NCBI RefSeq assembly: GCF_033958435.1
Contig: NC_134147.1
Location: 44,262,001-44,326,000, forward strand
DNA length: 64,000 nucleotides
From: Carettochelys insculpta
Taxonomy: Eukaryota; Chordata; Testudines; Carettochelyidae
Direction of reading: 5' to 3'
Shown here in pieces: positions 1 to 11,080 of the stretch (the first letter of the stretch is position 1; each line of letters starts with the position of its first letter). A model generated the notes under the pieces. That model searched no databases. It was given only the letters and a program-made list of their open reading frames with translations, and had not been told where the DNA came from. Position numbers and translations under genes: made by a program.

Positions 1-652
1 GAAATAGGCTATTTCGATGAATAACGTCTACACGTCCTCCAGGGCTGGCAACGTCGATGTTCAACTTCGACGTTGCTCAGCCCAACATCGAAATAGGCAC
101 AACGAGGGAACGTCTACACGGCAAAGTAGCACACATCGAAATAAGGGAGCCAGGCACAGCTGCAGACAGGGTCACGGGGCGGACTCAACAGCAAGCCGCT
201 CCCTTAAAGGGCCCCTCCCAGACACACTTTCATTAAACAGTGCAAGATACACAGAGCCAACAACTAGTTGCAGACCCTGTATATGCAGCACGGACCCCCA
301 GCTGCAGCAGCAGCAGCCAGAAGCCCTGGGCTAAGGGCTGCTGCCCACGGTGACCACAGAGCCCCGCAAGGGCTGGAGAGAGAGTATCTCTCAACCCCCC
401 AGCTGATGGCCGCCATGGAGGACCCCGCTATTTCGATGTTGCGGGACGCGGATCGTCTACACGTCCCTACTTCGATGTTGAACGTCGAAGTAGGGCGCTA
501 TTCCCATCCGCTCATGGGGTTAGCGACTTCGACGTCTCGCCGCCTAACGTCGATTTCAACTTCGAAATAGCGCCCAACACGTGTAGACGTGACGGGCGCT
601 ATTTCGAAGTTACTGCCGCTACTTCGAAGTAGCGTGCACGTGTAGACGCAGC
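1..652 (+). mobile_element. TCGA-rich TIR element, copy 1 (5' truncated by window edge)
   Basis: This copy aligns base for base, without gaps, to 52187-52838. I count four substitutions over 652 positions (near 24, 103, 121 and 196). By comparison with the complete copy, about 55 bases of the left end lie outside the window. The right end reads GTGCACGTGTAGACGCAGC and is followed by CTAACATGG, which differs from the flank of the 52-kb copy, so this is a separate insertion and not a longer duplication. The outer parts are full of TTCGAA, ATCGAA and ACGTCGA palindromes. A core of roughly 150-425 lacks them. No transposase is encoded, so it is non-autonomous. The assignment to PIF/Harbinger is tentative and rests on TIR style and short target duplications seen in the other copies. 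Confidence 0.88.
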
Positions 653-2859
653 CTAACATGGCTACCTCTCAGTGACTTCCTTACAAATGACATCTGCATA
701 ATTAATTTTGGTTAAATGTGTTTAAACCTAAACATAACAGAACCGTATAGCACAGACTCCAAAGCAATTTACAGTACTGAATTTAATAAAGGTAGCTGAC
801 AAGATAATTGCTGAATAATATACATGTATTATCATGGCTCACACAGAAAGGAGCTTTAATTATTTTTTGGCATCTGAGGAGAGGAAGAGAAATGCCTAGC
901 TAATAGGCAACATGTAATCCATCTGTGTTTGTTTTAGTGCATCCTGGATTTGTGGAAGACACAAGAGCTGTTGCCCGGGGTACATTGACCTTTGAGCAAA
1001 GAAAGAAGTTACAACTCCCCAGACTAATAGTGTAAAACAAGAGAGCTGCTTGTCTTTAGATTATGACCCGGTCACTTAAAGCATGTGGGAAAAATGTGTT
1101 CAGATAAAGGCTACAAAATTGTTAACACTTTTAATTATGTTTAGATTACAGACCATTATACTGCTAGCAGGGCCTACATTATTGAAAATCTTATCAGCTG
1201 CCATTCAGTGAATGGCCTGGCTAATAATGCCTTTGGTGGAGTCTCTTCATGTATTCATTCATGGTGTTTGTCCATCCGTGCGGTCCTAGGAGTGTTCTTT
1301 AGAAGCATCAGTCTGATCTTAATCCTGACCAACAATGGCTGTTTTATTCAAGTTATTCTTTATCACACAGTACTTAAAGAAATGATTTCCTTACAATAAT
1401 TTTCAGAGATATATAATTTAGATGGGAAAAAAGGATTTTTAAATAGAATTCTGGGCTCCATTCATTTATCAGATATGTTTTTGAAAAGAAGTTAAAATTG
1501 TATTGATACAGAATTTTCATACATATCATCTGACTTTTTTTAAAAAAACTTTGTAAAAGTTATCTTGTGTTGAGGCAACAAGTGGGAGTGGGGGAAATAT
1601 ACTTAATTGAAACGTACTCAGGAGAGAGAAACTAAGCTCAGAGTACAAAATTGTGTTCACTTCTCATGTACAGGAGATTTCTATTTTATTCACGTGAACC
1701 AGGCCTAATATTACAAAACATCAAGGTTAACTACAAATGGCTGTGCAGAGAAACACATGACATGATCAGGTCTAACCATCATGTCCTATGGAATTCAATT
1801 AACTTGGTATGTACAAAGCATGAGTCAGAGGTTTGCTTTGGTACCCAAAGAGAAAGAAAATCACTGCCTCGGGCAGCAGCAAGTTTTTTGTCTGCATTAG
1901 CATTCAGCGTCTCTGTCCAGGGTATGGAGAGAACTAAATCACAGCAATCTGAGAACAGGAGACCCAGGTGGAAGGACGAGGAATAGAAGAAAAGAAAGGG
2001 TATCTTGCAACTGTGCTGTAGACTTTCATGGAAGACCCTCCATGTGCACAAGGGAAGGATCAGCTGGGTGCATGGGGAGATGGATTATTGGCCTGGCACA
2101 TGATACTTTGGTATCTTTTTGTTATCTAGCTGCTCCCAGTTCTTTGGAGAGGGCAAAAAGGTGGGGGGTTCCACCCCAGACAGTGTGCAGAACAAGAAGC
2201 AATGAGTGACCAGTCTTCTGGTATTGATGTTACATGCAGAACTAGTTTAAAAATGTTTTCTGCCTTCCCCAGAAAAAGTAATTTGCTTTTTATGCTGTCT
2301 GCCACTAAAATCTGAAATCTTCAGTTGCCAAAACTCAAAGTTTTCAGACTTTTTTCCAGTTTTGGTTTTCTAGTGAAAATTGGAGAATTTCAAGGAAAGC
2401 AGAAACTTTTCTCCATAAAGAAAATTTCTTTAGTCCAAATTCCAGATTTTGTCATAAGGAAAAGTTTCACTGCAAATGTTTGGACCAGCCCTGGCTACTT
2501 CACAATAGTCATAGTGCCTCTTTTTAACTTTCTCCAACTCTTTATTTCCGGCAGTTCAAGGGAGAAGGCACTCTTGGGTATTTTTTTTCCCCTCTTGAGG
2601 GAGCTATCTGCAGAACATGGGAGGCAGAATGGATGAACTGAAGTAACAGTGGAGTATGGAGCAGCCTAGTGCTGTCTGGAAATAAATCCAAGTGCATATG
2701 TACATACACGGTCCACATGCCTGATATCACAACTCCTGCAGTGTGCCCCACATTCTAACTTGCATCATAAGCTCAGAACAATGTCTATGAACTTGCAGGT
2801 TCTTGGTGAGTGAGTTACTCTGGCACAAAAATTGGCCACTGTATGTCTCCCAGAAACAA
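653..2859. other. Unique intergenic or intronic DNA, no gene seen
   Basis: This is AT-rich sequence with no recognisable exon or repeat of known family. Around 2325-2500 there is a run of AAATTTTC/GAAAATTT-type words ending in TTTGGACCAGCC, which resembles a degraded AT-rich MITE, but I cannot define its ends. Confidence 0.5.
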
Positions 2860-3201
2860 CAGAGTGGCTGTACTGCATCAGATCCAGTGGTCCATAGATC
2901 GTGTCTTGTTTTCTGACAGTGGCTGGTGCCAGGTGCTTCAGAAGGAACGAGTAGAACAAGGAAATTAGCAAATGACCCAAGTGTTGTCCAGCCCCATTTT
3001 CTGACACTCAGATATTCAGGTACATACAGGATAAAGGGCTGCATTCCCCGCTATCTTGGCCCATGGCCACTGGTGGACTTGTCCTCTGGGAATTCATCTA
3101 ATTCTCTTTTTTTAAATCCAGTTATGCCTTTTGGGTTTCACAACATCTCCTGGCAGTATGTTCCACTGTTTGACTTGCATTGCATGAAGGACTTCCTTAT
3201 A

Positions 3202-3359
3202 CAGCAAAAGCTTTACAATCCGGCATCCCCGGGGAACCAGCTAGACACTGGACAGCTGGCCCCACGACAGTGGGACACCAGCCCCATGCCAGACAGGCTG
3301 GGCACGCGAGTTAACTAAATGTGCTGGTTATCCAACTCCAGATAGCTGGGCTTTAACTG
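3202..3359. mobile_element. Tigger-like (pogo-type) MITE nested in CR1, TA target duplication
   Basis: The 158-bp segment begins CAGCAAAAGCTTTACAATCC and ends GGGCTTTAACTG. The reverse complement of the end, CAGTTAAAGCCC, matches the start. It is flanked on both sides by TA (3200-3201 and 3360-3361), and deleting it with one TA rejoins the CR1 words CTTCCTTA and TTTGTTTTAAAC. CAG termini with a TA duplication are typical of Tigger/pogo elements. It is far too short to encode a transposase. Confidence 0.75.
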
Positions 3360-3903
3360 TATTTGTTTTAAACTTGCTGCCTATTAAACAGTTAAGCTCT
3401 GTTTCATTGGGTCTCCATTGTGCTTGTGTTACGTCAATGGATAAATAACACTTCCTTATTCACTTTCTCCACCCCATACATGATTTCATAGATCTCTATC
3501 ATATCCCTCCACTTTGGTGCCACTTTCCTAAGCTGAAAAGTCCCAGTCTCTCTCATCTCTTTTCATGCTGAAGTTGTTGCTCACCTCTAATCAGTTTTGA
3601 TGCTGTCCTCTCTACCTTTTCCAATTCTAATATGTCCTTTTTGAGATGAGGCCACCAGAACTGCATGCAGTATTTGATGTGGGTGTGCGTGGCAGAGATT
3701 TATATGGTAGTATTATGATATTTTTGGTCTTGCTATCATTGGCCTTTCCAAATAGTTCCTAACATTCTATGAGCTTTTTTGACTCTTGCCACACATTGAG
3801 CAGACAGCTATTCTCAGAGAACTGTCCACCTTGACTCCAAGAACTTTCTTGAGTAGTAACAGCTAATTTAGACCTCCATCATTTTGTCAGTGTAGTGGGA
3901 TCA

Positions 3904-4239
3904 GAGATGACTAGTGTAGGAGTTCCAGAAGGGGCACCAGTAATGTGCCCTTGCCCTGCTCCTCCCCACCCTACCCCATCCATGCTCCACTCACCCCCAC
4001 CCATGCTTTGTCCATGCTCCTCCCCCACCTGCTCCTGCTCCACCCATGTCCACCCTGTCCCCACATCCACTCCACCCCCTCCCGCTGCCTGCTTCTTCCC
4101 ATGGAAGTGTTGCTCTCAGGCCACAACACTCCAGGAGAGTGGTGGGACTGCTTCTGTGCTCACCAAAAGTAGCAGAGTTCTGATGGTGAATGGGGGGCTG
4201 GGGACCTACCCTTGCACCCTCATGCATAGTCACTGGTGA
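3904..4239. mobile_element. C-rich non-autonomous element nested in CR1
   Basis: The 336-bp insert is flanked by a direct repeat GGATCA (3898-3903 and 4240-4245), and removing it restores the continuous CR1 text. The left part (3940-4090) is extremely C-rich on the plus strand with repeated CTCCACCCATG-like words. The right end carries CACCCTCATGCATAGTCAC. A related copy lies at 8750-9115: both share the C-rich block, a TTCC-x-GGAAGTG word, a GGAGAG-x-GTGG word and a CATGCAT/GTGCATGAGGG end. The superfamily is unresolved; hAT is possible. Confidence 0.65.
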
Positions 4240-4440
4240 GGATCATGTTTTCCAATGGACATTACTTTGCACTTATCAACCCTGAATTTCACTTGCCATC
4301 TTGTTTCCCAGTCACCCAGTTTTGTAAAATCCCTTTGTAACTCTTTGCAGTCGTATTTGGACTTCGCTTATGAGGAATTTTATATTACCTGGTTTTTTGT
4401 GCACCTTGCATGAATATTAATATTTCCCATACCATATTCT

Positions 4441-5868
4441 TTATATGGATACAGCCTTGCCTTTTGATATGCTCAGTTGTGGGCCAGAGCCCTATTTGAC
4501 AGTTGAAGTGCTAATATCTATAAAGTGAAGGAGTACAATGGCTCTTCAAGTAAATACCTAGCAGTATCCCAATCCAGCACCAATCACGGGCCTTATAAAA
4601 CCCACTGTATGCCATTAGATGGTCCAACCTCTCCAATCCAAGTCACTAGGTATAGGCAAATTCTTCAACATCAGGCTTCTTACAATGGTCTTTTGTTTGT
4701 TTCTTCCACAGAACTATAGGGTTGGTTTGCTTGTAAATGGGTACAGCACTGCTTTCTTCTATGGAGTTACACCTGCGCATAGAAACTGAGAGTTTCATGA
4801 TACATCTAGTCTTAAGGCGCTCAGTCCTGTAAAGTGATATCCACCTTACCTTCAAGAACTGGAGCAGGCAAAAGTTAAGCATCCATGAACGTGCTTTGCT
4901 GGACTGGGGCCAGAGTGCTCAGAACTGAACCCTTTTCTACTCTGGACTCAACCATAACTCTGATAGTCATCACTGGAGCCAATGGGAATTTTGCCTTTGT
5001 AAAACAGTTAGGACAAAGCCCACAATATTATGGGTGGGGAAAATTTCCAAATTATGTATCATATCACATCCTTGTACATTTTTTCATCAGAGAATATTCT
5101 GCCTTCCCTTTGTGAGCATGAAAGATTAATACAAATGTGTGGCTGAGGAGTACAAATTGCTTTTCCAATGACAATTAATCTACCGCGGCATTTAATCTTG
5201 TAGATTAAACATGCACAGTCAATCATGTGGATTACATATTTACAGATATTTAATTAATAATGTAATTAGAAAACTTTTATCAGAGGGTGGCTATTTAAAT
5301 GAGCATCTGCTGCAAACACTGGGCCAAGTTTTATTCCTGAGGTAAGGTTCATTCTAGGATTAATGCAGCCCATAGTCTTATTGAGCATATTGTATTCAAC
5401 TATTAGGGCAGTTAACTAGAACATGAAATAGTGGCAAATAGATTTTTCTCTCTCAAATGTAATTAATTCTGTCTCATTGTCTCTTATCTTGTTGTAGATT
5501 TATTTCTCAGAAAGGAAGGAACCGCTGGAGAGAGAAAGCACATGGAATGTGGGGGACAAATCTATTCTCAACATGAGAAGCTTTGCTGGAAAATATTTTT
5601 CCATGGATAAGAGGGTAAATCAACACTGCTCTAACGATCTCTTCCTCCCTCAACCAAATTTGTACTTTAAAGAAAACTTCCTTTAAAAATGGAGATCTCA
5701 TTTCACCCATGAGAGAGGACTTTATTGTCAATTAAACGCCATCAGAGCTGGGATGAATGACGCTCTTTCTTCTTTATCTGAGGAATAGTCCATGATCAAC
5801 TTTCCACATCCTCAAACACATTTTTATTTGCAAAATAAGAAGACAGTTTGAGCATGATCACAAATAAC
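4441..5868. other. AT-rich unique DNA with a homeodomain-type palindrome
   Basis: No gene is visible. Between 5170 and 5290 the sequence is dense in TAATTA, TTAAT and TAATC words and includes a perfect spaced palindrome TTTAATC-N5-GATTAAA at 5191-5209, next to CCGCGG at 5183-5188. The look is that of a possible conserved regulatory element, but conservation cannot be tested here. Confidence 0.4.
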
Positions 5869-5950
5869 CAGCAGTCCTGTAGCACCTTAGAGGCTAACAA
5901 TTCATTATCACTTAATAAATATCCTAGTCTCTAAGGTGCTGCTGGACTGC
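5869..5950. mobile_element. Inverted-repeat remnant of a Penelope-like element tail
   Basis: The left arm (5869-5897) contains GTAGCACCTTAGAGGCTAA. The right arm (5924-5950) contains TTAGTCTCTAAGGTGCTGC-like sequence in the opposite sense, so the unit is a hairpin about 80 bp long. The word 'TTAGTCTCTAAGGTGCTACTGGACT' in shorter form is a very common tail in reptile genomes, and similar tails at 46.9, 48.4 and 51.1 kb in this window go with a Penelope-like coding region. Confidence 0.55.
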
Positions 5951-7291
5951 ACCTGTGAAGCTTCAGACTCATACGGCCACAGTCTGAGACTACTGTGCAT
6001 GATCAGGTTGTTGTGACTAGATGAGTAGATGATTTTCAGTGGGTTACGTGTTTTGCGTCTGTTTTGGTTGATGCTCCAGTTCAGGATTCCATCCTTCTTC
6101 GGGAAAACGGTGAAGCTTAATTTTTGCTTTAATGGGTCTTTAAAAAACACTTAATTTTAAGTCCTGGCTTGCTTAACTGTTTCTTCACCTCTGCTATAAT
6201 GCGTTTCTGAAATGGGCCTGGATAAGCACAAATCTTAAAATTAGAGCCTTGATCCTGACAACTTACAGGCAGGTATGTAACTTAAACTCCTTCACTGAGT
6301 GCCACTTAGAACAATGGAACTTCAGTCATGAGCAGAGTTAAACATATGAATAAGTGATTGTGGGAACAGGGCTTAAAATTTCAAGTGCTCTACTCAAATT
6401 TTATAAATGTAAAGCTTGCCTTTCATTAGTATTCTCCCATGTTTGCTTAAAAGATGGTGCTTCTGTGAAATTAATAGCAGCAACATTTGTATGTAATAGA
6501 TTCAGAAAACTACACAGCTGAAAAATGGACGTTTAAAAGCTAGCACAATCATTCACAGGAAAGCACTAAAAGCTGGGCAAATACTAGAAGACTATTTGTT
6601 TCAACACATTTGTAAAAAAAGACTTTTGCAGGAAAGGGGAAATAGTGTTAAATCATTCTTTTTGGAAAATACATTATTTATTTGTTTGTTTGTTTGTTTG
6701 TTTGTTTGTTGCTTTCAGCCTGTTGCTTTATCTTTAATATCGACAATGCTTAATCAAATTATTCAGCTAGGAGGTAGAGTAATAACTGATTAAGCTATTT
6801 CTAAAATATTTCTCTTTAGTTGTATAATTAAGTTATAAATATTTACATTTTAGTTATCAGTAAAATATATTTTTCTGAAAGTACCAATAACAACTCAATC
6901 CCCTAATTAAGATATAAAACATCTGTTCAATGGCACTTACAGAAACATTTCCCTTTGACTGATAACTTGAAGAGCAGAGAATACTGGTATTTATGTTAGG
7001 CGCTTTTAAATAATTCTCAAATATTTTGGAAAGAAGTTTTAAATATGAATCTTAGACAAATCCAAATCAAAACTTGCAGTAGTTATTAACTGCTGAGGTT
7101 ATAAATGCTGTTGCTTGTTCTTACAGTCTCAGACTTGTGAATGATTGCAATAATATATGATTTATTACAAGAGGTAACATTTTAAAATGTATATTGTGGT
7201 CACACCTAAAGGACACAGCCAGGGCCCCTTAGTGAAACTTGCTGTACAAACTCATTGCAATGTTTCTAGTAAGTCATTTTTCAATCAATAA
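5951..7291. other. AT-rich unique DNA, no gene seen
   Basis: This is mostly AT-rich sequence without coding signal. It contains the TTTG microsatellite listed separately. I see no other repeat family. Confidence 0.5.
6677..6711. repeat. (TTTG)n microsatellite
   Basis: TTTA followed by about seven TTTG units in a row, then TTGC. It is a plain tetranucleotide repeat that happens to be translated as a leucine/phenylalanine/valine/cysteine run in one frame. Confidence 0.95.
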
Positions 7292-7494
7292 CAATGCTTT
7301 CTAATATTTTTCATCCATGCACAGATAATTTCCCATCCATATGCAGAATAAAATTTTCTTATGTGCACTGAGACATGAGCATGTGCACCACCAACAGCAA
7401 TAAAAACCGAGCTATCCAGCTCTGATAATGAGCCTGAAGGCATTTGAATCTCTCCCGAGCAGCCATACAAGCGTACAACTTACAGGGAACACTG
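7292..7494 (+). mobile_element. hAT-like MITE (CAGTGTTCCCT family), copy 1
   Basis: The left end is CAATGCTTTCTAATATTTTT and the right end TTACAGGGAACACTG, whose reverse complement CAGTGTTCCCTGTAA matches the degraded left end. Inside are the family words CATCCATGC, GCAGAATAAA, TTATGTGCAC and GTGCACCACCAACAG. Flanks ATCAATAA and ACTAATGC could be a decayed 8-bp duplication (four of eight match). Sister copies are at 14271 and 34292. There is no coding capacity. Confidence 0.7.
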
Positions 7495-8435
7495 ACTAAT
7501 GCTATATTATTTTGAATATCTGCTTGGTACCTGTCAAGGGTTGGAACAGTCAAATAACGGACCATTGTTGGTGCTTATAACAGTTCTAATTGCTGCTGGT
7601 ACAATCCCTGGAAACCACTTAGTCATACTTTAACCACAGTTAATAACAAGCTTTTTAGCTGAGAGCTCAGGGCAAAGCCAGGGGCAGGTTAAACACTTCT
7701 GTACTGACAGTTAATCCCAAACCAAGAGATCAATGGCTCTGTGAACTCTATTCATCAATTACAAAATGCAGGGAGACTGGAAATGGTGGGAAAATATTGT
7801 CCTTCCATCATTACCTATGTTCAGCCGTTGTCTAGTAGTTTGAAAACAAGCAGAATCAAAGTTAACACACCTACTGTGTTGCAATCCTAATTCTGATGGA
7901 AATTTCTTCTCAGAAATGTCACCCACTGCAGACATTCCTATAGTAACACTAATATTTTTTTCTACTTCAGTGCTAAATTACATATGCTATTTATGGGGTT
8001 TTTTGTTTTTTCTTTTCTTTTTGAATATTTAAAAGCCAGGCCCTTGACTGGTGTAAACTGGCTTAAATCTTCTCCTAGGAAGTGCTGCTTGAGCTGGGTT
8101 TTATTAAAAGGTTGGAAGAGAGGTGGAGGAGGCTATCACTCTAGATCAGGCCCTATATGGGTAGAAGCCATGAATGGGTCTTTATTGTGATTGGTTGGAA
8201 TTTTTCCATTCAAGCTGTAGATGGACAATTGCATTTTGAATTAGACAACTTTTTTGTGAAAATAATCTCCTTTCTGTGGAATGTCTTTTTATTTTTAAGC
8301 AACAAGACCCTGAGAAATGAAATGTGTCCATTCAAAATGGAATTGTTGTGCATCATGGATGTTTTTGTTCAGGTGCCTGGTATGTTAAAACCTCAAAGTT
8401 ATGAACAGCAGATTACACACTGAATGGTCAACCAT

Positions 8436-8640
8436 ACACAGTGGTTAGCGCATTGGCTTTGTAAACCTAAGATTATGAATTCAGTTCTTGAGGGGGCTTT
8501 TCAAGTTTCTGGATCAGGTTAGATTAAAAAAAAAAAATCTGACAGGGATGGTGATAAGTCCTGTAGTGAGGGCAGGGCACTGGACTCAATGACCTCTCGA
8601 GGTCCCTTCCAGCTCTATAAAATATGTTTATCTCCATCTT
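8436..8640 (+). mobile_element. tRNA-derived SINE with CR1-type 3' tail
   Basis: The head (8440-8500) reads like a tRNA: AGTGGTTAGCGCATTGG resembles a Pol III A box, and ATGAATTCAGTTCTTGAGG a degraded B box. After an A-rich stretch (8526-8537) comes GGACTCAATGACCTCTCGAG and TCCCTTCCAGCTCTAT (8581-8620), the standard CR1 3' terminus. Reptile and bird SINEs with a tRNA head and CR1 tail are known to be mobilised by CR1 reverse transcriptase; this copy fits that design. The boundary with the flank is approximate. Confidence 0.8.
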
Positions 8641-8749
8641 TCTAATTTAGAACCAGAGAGATGCAATCAGGCAGAGACAAAAGACGACTCCCCATTCTAC
8701 AAAGCCCCACCCCCAACAGTAAAGTAATCTTTTAAACAGAGGCAACTGG

Positions 8750-9115
8750 TATGGGGACATCAGGGGGGTGGATTTCAGGCCCCTGCTCCACCCACGCCCC
8801 TTCCCCTCCCACCTCTGCTCCACCCACATCCCACCTCTTCCCTGCCAGTGCCCCACCCTCTCTTCTTCCCTCCGCCCAAGCCCACCTCTTCCTGCGGAAG
8901 TGCTATGTCACTTCCAGCGAGTGTGGGGCATTTCCCCCTCCTCTCCTGGAGTGGCACAGCCTGCAAGTAACATGCATTAGGAAGCTTCCGCTGCTCTCGG
9001 GCTGCGTTGCTGCAGGGGAGAGGTGGACTTACACCCCCACCCCATATTCATCCCATTAGTGCATGAGGGAGGACCATGCGGGGGGTGCATGCAGCCTGTG
9101 CACACCCCATGCATG
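8750..9115. mobile_element. C-rich non-autonomous element, second copy
   Basis: A plus-strand C-rich block (8775-8895) with repeated CTCCACCCAC and CCACCTCTTCC words is followed by GGAAGTGCTATGTCACTTCC, GGAGAGGTGGACTTACACCC and GTGCATGAGGG. The order and several words match 3904-4239. Ends near CATGCATGACC are not firmly placed, and no target duplication was resolved. Confidence 0.5.
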
Positions 9116-9396
9116 ACCTATAACTTTAACTGTAAACTTAAGAAAAATAAAAGGAATTTTTTTTTTAAAAAAAAGGGAGGTTTCGCGAGGTGAGGAAACC
9201 GTTTCTGTGTTATGACGATTAAAAGGGCCATTTTAATTCTGAAAAATAAAACTTCAACACTCAGTCCTCAGCCATAAACTTTTGAAAGAACAATCACAAC
9301 ATTTTGGTTCAGCGTCACTAAGAGCCGCCATTCCTGAGGTGTTTGTAATTCTGAGGTTCCACCGTTGTCTGTCTCTGAACCCATCTCTCTGGCCAG

Positions 9397-9410
9397 ACTA
9401 CAATTCCCAG
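9397..9410 (+). promoter_or_regulatory. ZNF143/Staf-type promoter motif
   Basis: ACTACAATTCCCAG matches the core of the vertebrate Staf/ZNF143 element, which in mammals is concentrated in promoters. The neighbourhood has a few CpGs (TTTCGCGAGG near 9180, AGAGCCGCCATTCC near 9320) against a CpG-poor background. I see no first exon or splice donor that would confirm a promoter, so a chance match is possible. Confidence 0.3.
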
Positions 9411-10984
9411 GCCACATCATGCCAGGGTTCTGCTATGACACAACTTCCTCTCGCTAGTGTTAGACCATAATATTTGTTTTTCAATGTTGCTGAGAAGTTT
9501 TTTTTTTTTTTTTTTCCAAACCCACCTCTTTTCTGACTATCTCTACGTGTAAGGAGTTCTGCTCAGCAGTCCTTTAGCGGTTGAAGAGAACATGCTGTGT
9601 GTGTGGAGCAGCTTCTCCCAGGCTCCCTCCTCAAAACAAATGACCCACATCTGCATATTGATAATCTGGAAAGCCTTTCTTGGTCACACAGGTTCAATGT
9701 GGAACAAGACGCGCTAGCTCCAGACACCCTTTTCACCTTTTGTTCCTCTCATTTACTCCCCTATGTTATGAATGATTTAAACACAAAAGAATCTAGGGTA
9801 GGAGGCACTATATCTTTAAAGGGATTTTGCTTTTACTTGCAGTTGTATCAAACTTTATTTGCTTGTTTGGACTTATGCTAGACTAAATTTAATTCTCAGG
9901 TCCCCGCTCAACTATCTGAAAAATAAATTAACATGGTCTGGATCTGTATTAAGGAAAAGATTTTAATTTCAGCCCTTACACAAAGGGCTTCATTTGATTA
10001 GCCTCAATCTTCCCCGCTAAATGCTTTACATTGGGCTATTAAACATAGTTGTACCCTAGCCAAGCACTTCCATGCAGCATCAGGAATTTACTTGGTATAT
10101 GTGTTCAATCCTCCCTGTGGGACTACCTTTCTCCTACAATCTAGCCTGGAGAGAAACTTACTACTAAAATGGCCTTGGCATTCTGCATAACTTTTCCTTA
10201 ATTTACGCTTCTTGGGTTCTTTTGGAATTCAGCATGAGTGGACTTGTGTCCAAAATTGTGAGCAAACCCCAGCTTTTTAGCAACAGAGCTTTTGCATAAA
10301 AATCACAATTGAGAGACTTAGCATTTCAGCAATTGTTGGATGCGTGCCCTGATCCAGAATAGAAAGTGGTCAGCAACTCATTTTGTGTACACAAATCTTT
10401 ATTGAGCTGTTGGAGAGTTGTGATAATATGGAAAACCCTGAGATTTTAAACTTCAGAAATGGATTTCTAATCATGGCTGGTCAAAACTTCAGAACAATGC
10501 TGGATGCAGGGGTAGGAATACATGGACCATTTTTTTTGAAAAGTCAGTAGGGTTTATTGTGGGATAAACATTTTTTCTTCAGACTACAGTATATGTTGAC
10601 TGTTATGGAATCATAGTCAATTATCAAAGAAGAGCTTTCTGTTTCTAGGGGTGAACTCCTGGATTCATTGTAGTTAATGGCAAAATATCTATTGTCTTCA
10701 CTGTATGTGTGTTCTGCAAAAGACGTGCTAGTTCTTATAATGGGACTTCATAAATGGTTCTAAGGTCAGGAAATCTTCAATGGGATTTGCTTCAGGTGCA
10801 GGAAGATGCTTTTTTTTTTCTGGAAATTAACAAGTGAAAGAATGCAAGCCTAAGGACGTAAGAAAATGTACTTTGTTCTCTTATATCAAATGCAGTTCAG
10901 CTTTTGTCATTTAATATTTTATATTTGTAAACATTGTGCAAATTCATTAAGATGGATCAGACTGACTTAAAAATGTTAGGTATC

Positions 10985-11080
10985 TCTAAATGTCAGGGTG
11001 CTCATTTCTGTTATTATAGATCATAAGGAAGTTGTCAATCACAGAGATGTTTAAAACTAGACTGGACATGATGGAAAAAT
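10985..11080 (+). mobile_element. Possible CR1 fragment
   Basis: The words GGAAGTTGTCAATCACAGAG and AAACTAGACTGGACATGATG resemble the CR1 3' coding end ('...GTGGAATCTCC...AGGTTAGACAAA' type). The match is short and decayed. Confidence 0.3.

Larger units (their letters stand above)
2860..4440 (-). mobile_element. CR1 LINE fragment, minus strand, with two nested insertions
   Basis: The stretch reads as the complement of a sauropsid CR1, starting at its 3' end near 2860 (complement of the 'TGGACCTTTGGTCTGA...' tail type) and running back through text typical of the CR1 3' part: a CACAACATCTCCTGGCA word near 3138, ATAACACTTCCTTATTCACT near 3445, CCAATTCTAATATGTCC near 3619, GTAACAGCTAATTTAGACC near 3857, and CACCCAGTTTTGTAAAATCC near 4313. 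Two younger elements interrupt it at 3202-3359 and 3904-4239, and the CR1 text resumes exactly after each. No intact reading frame remains. The family is recognised from memory of CR1 consensus text. The 5' limit near 4440 is approximate. Confidence 0.85.

Noticed and set aside
300..320. CAG repeat as a polyglutamine tract
   Set aside because: Only about four CAG units, inside a non-coding transposon core shared by three copies.
268..570. 100-codon frame inside the TCGA-rich element, also present at 52454
   Set aside because: Runs through the palindromic subterminal region and ends in the TIR; no transposase motif. Kept only as the Kozak ATG observation.
8436..8510. Functional tRNA gene
   Set aside because: A and B boxes are decayed, the acceptor stem cannot form, and a CR1 tail follows; it is a SINE.
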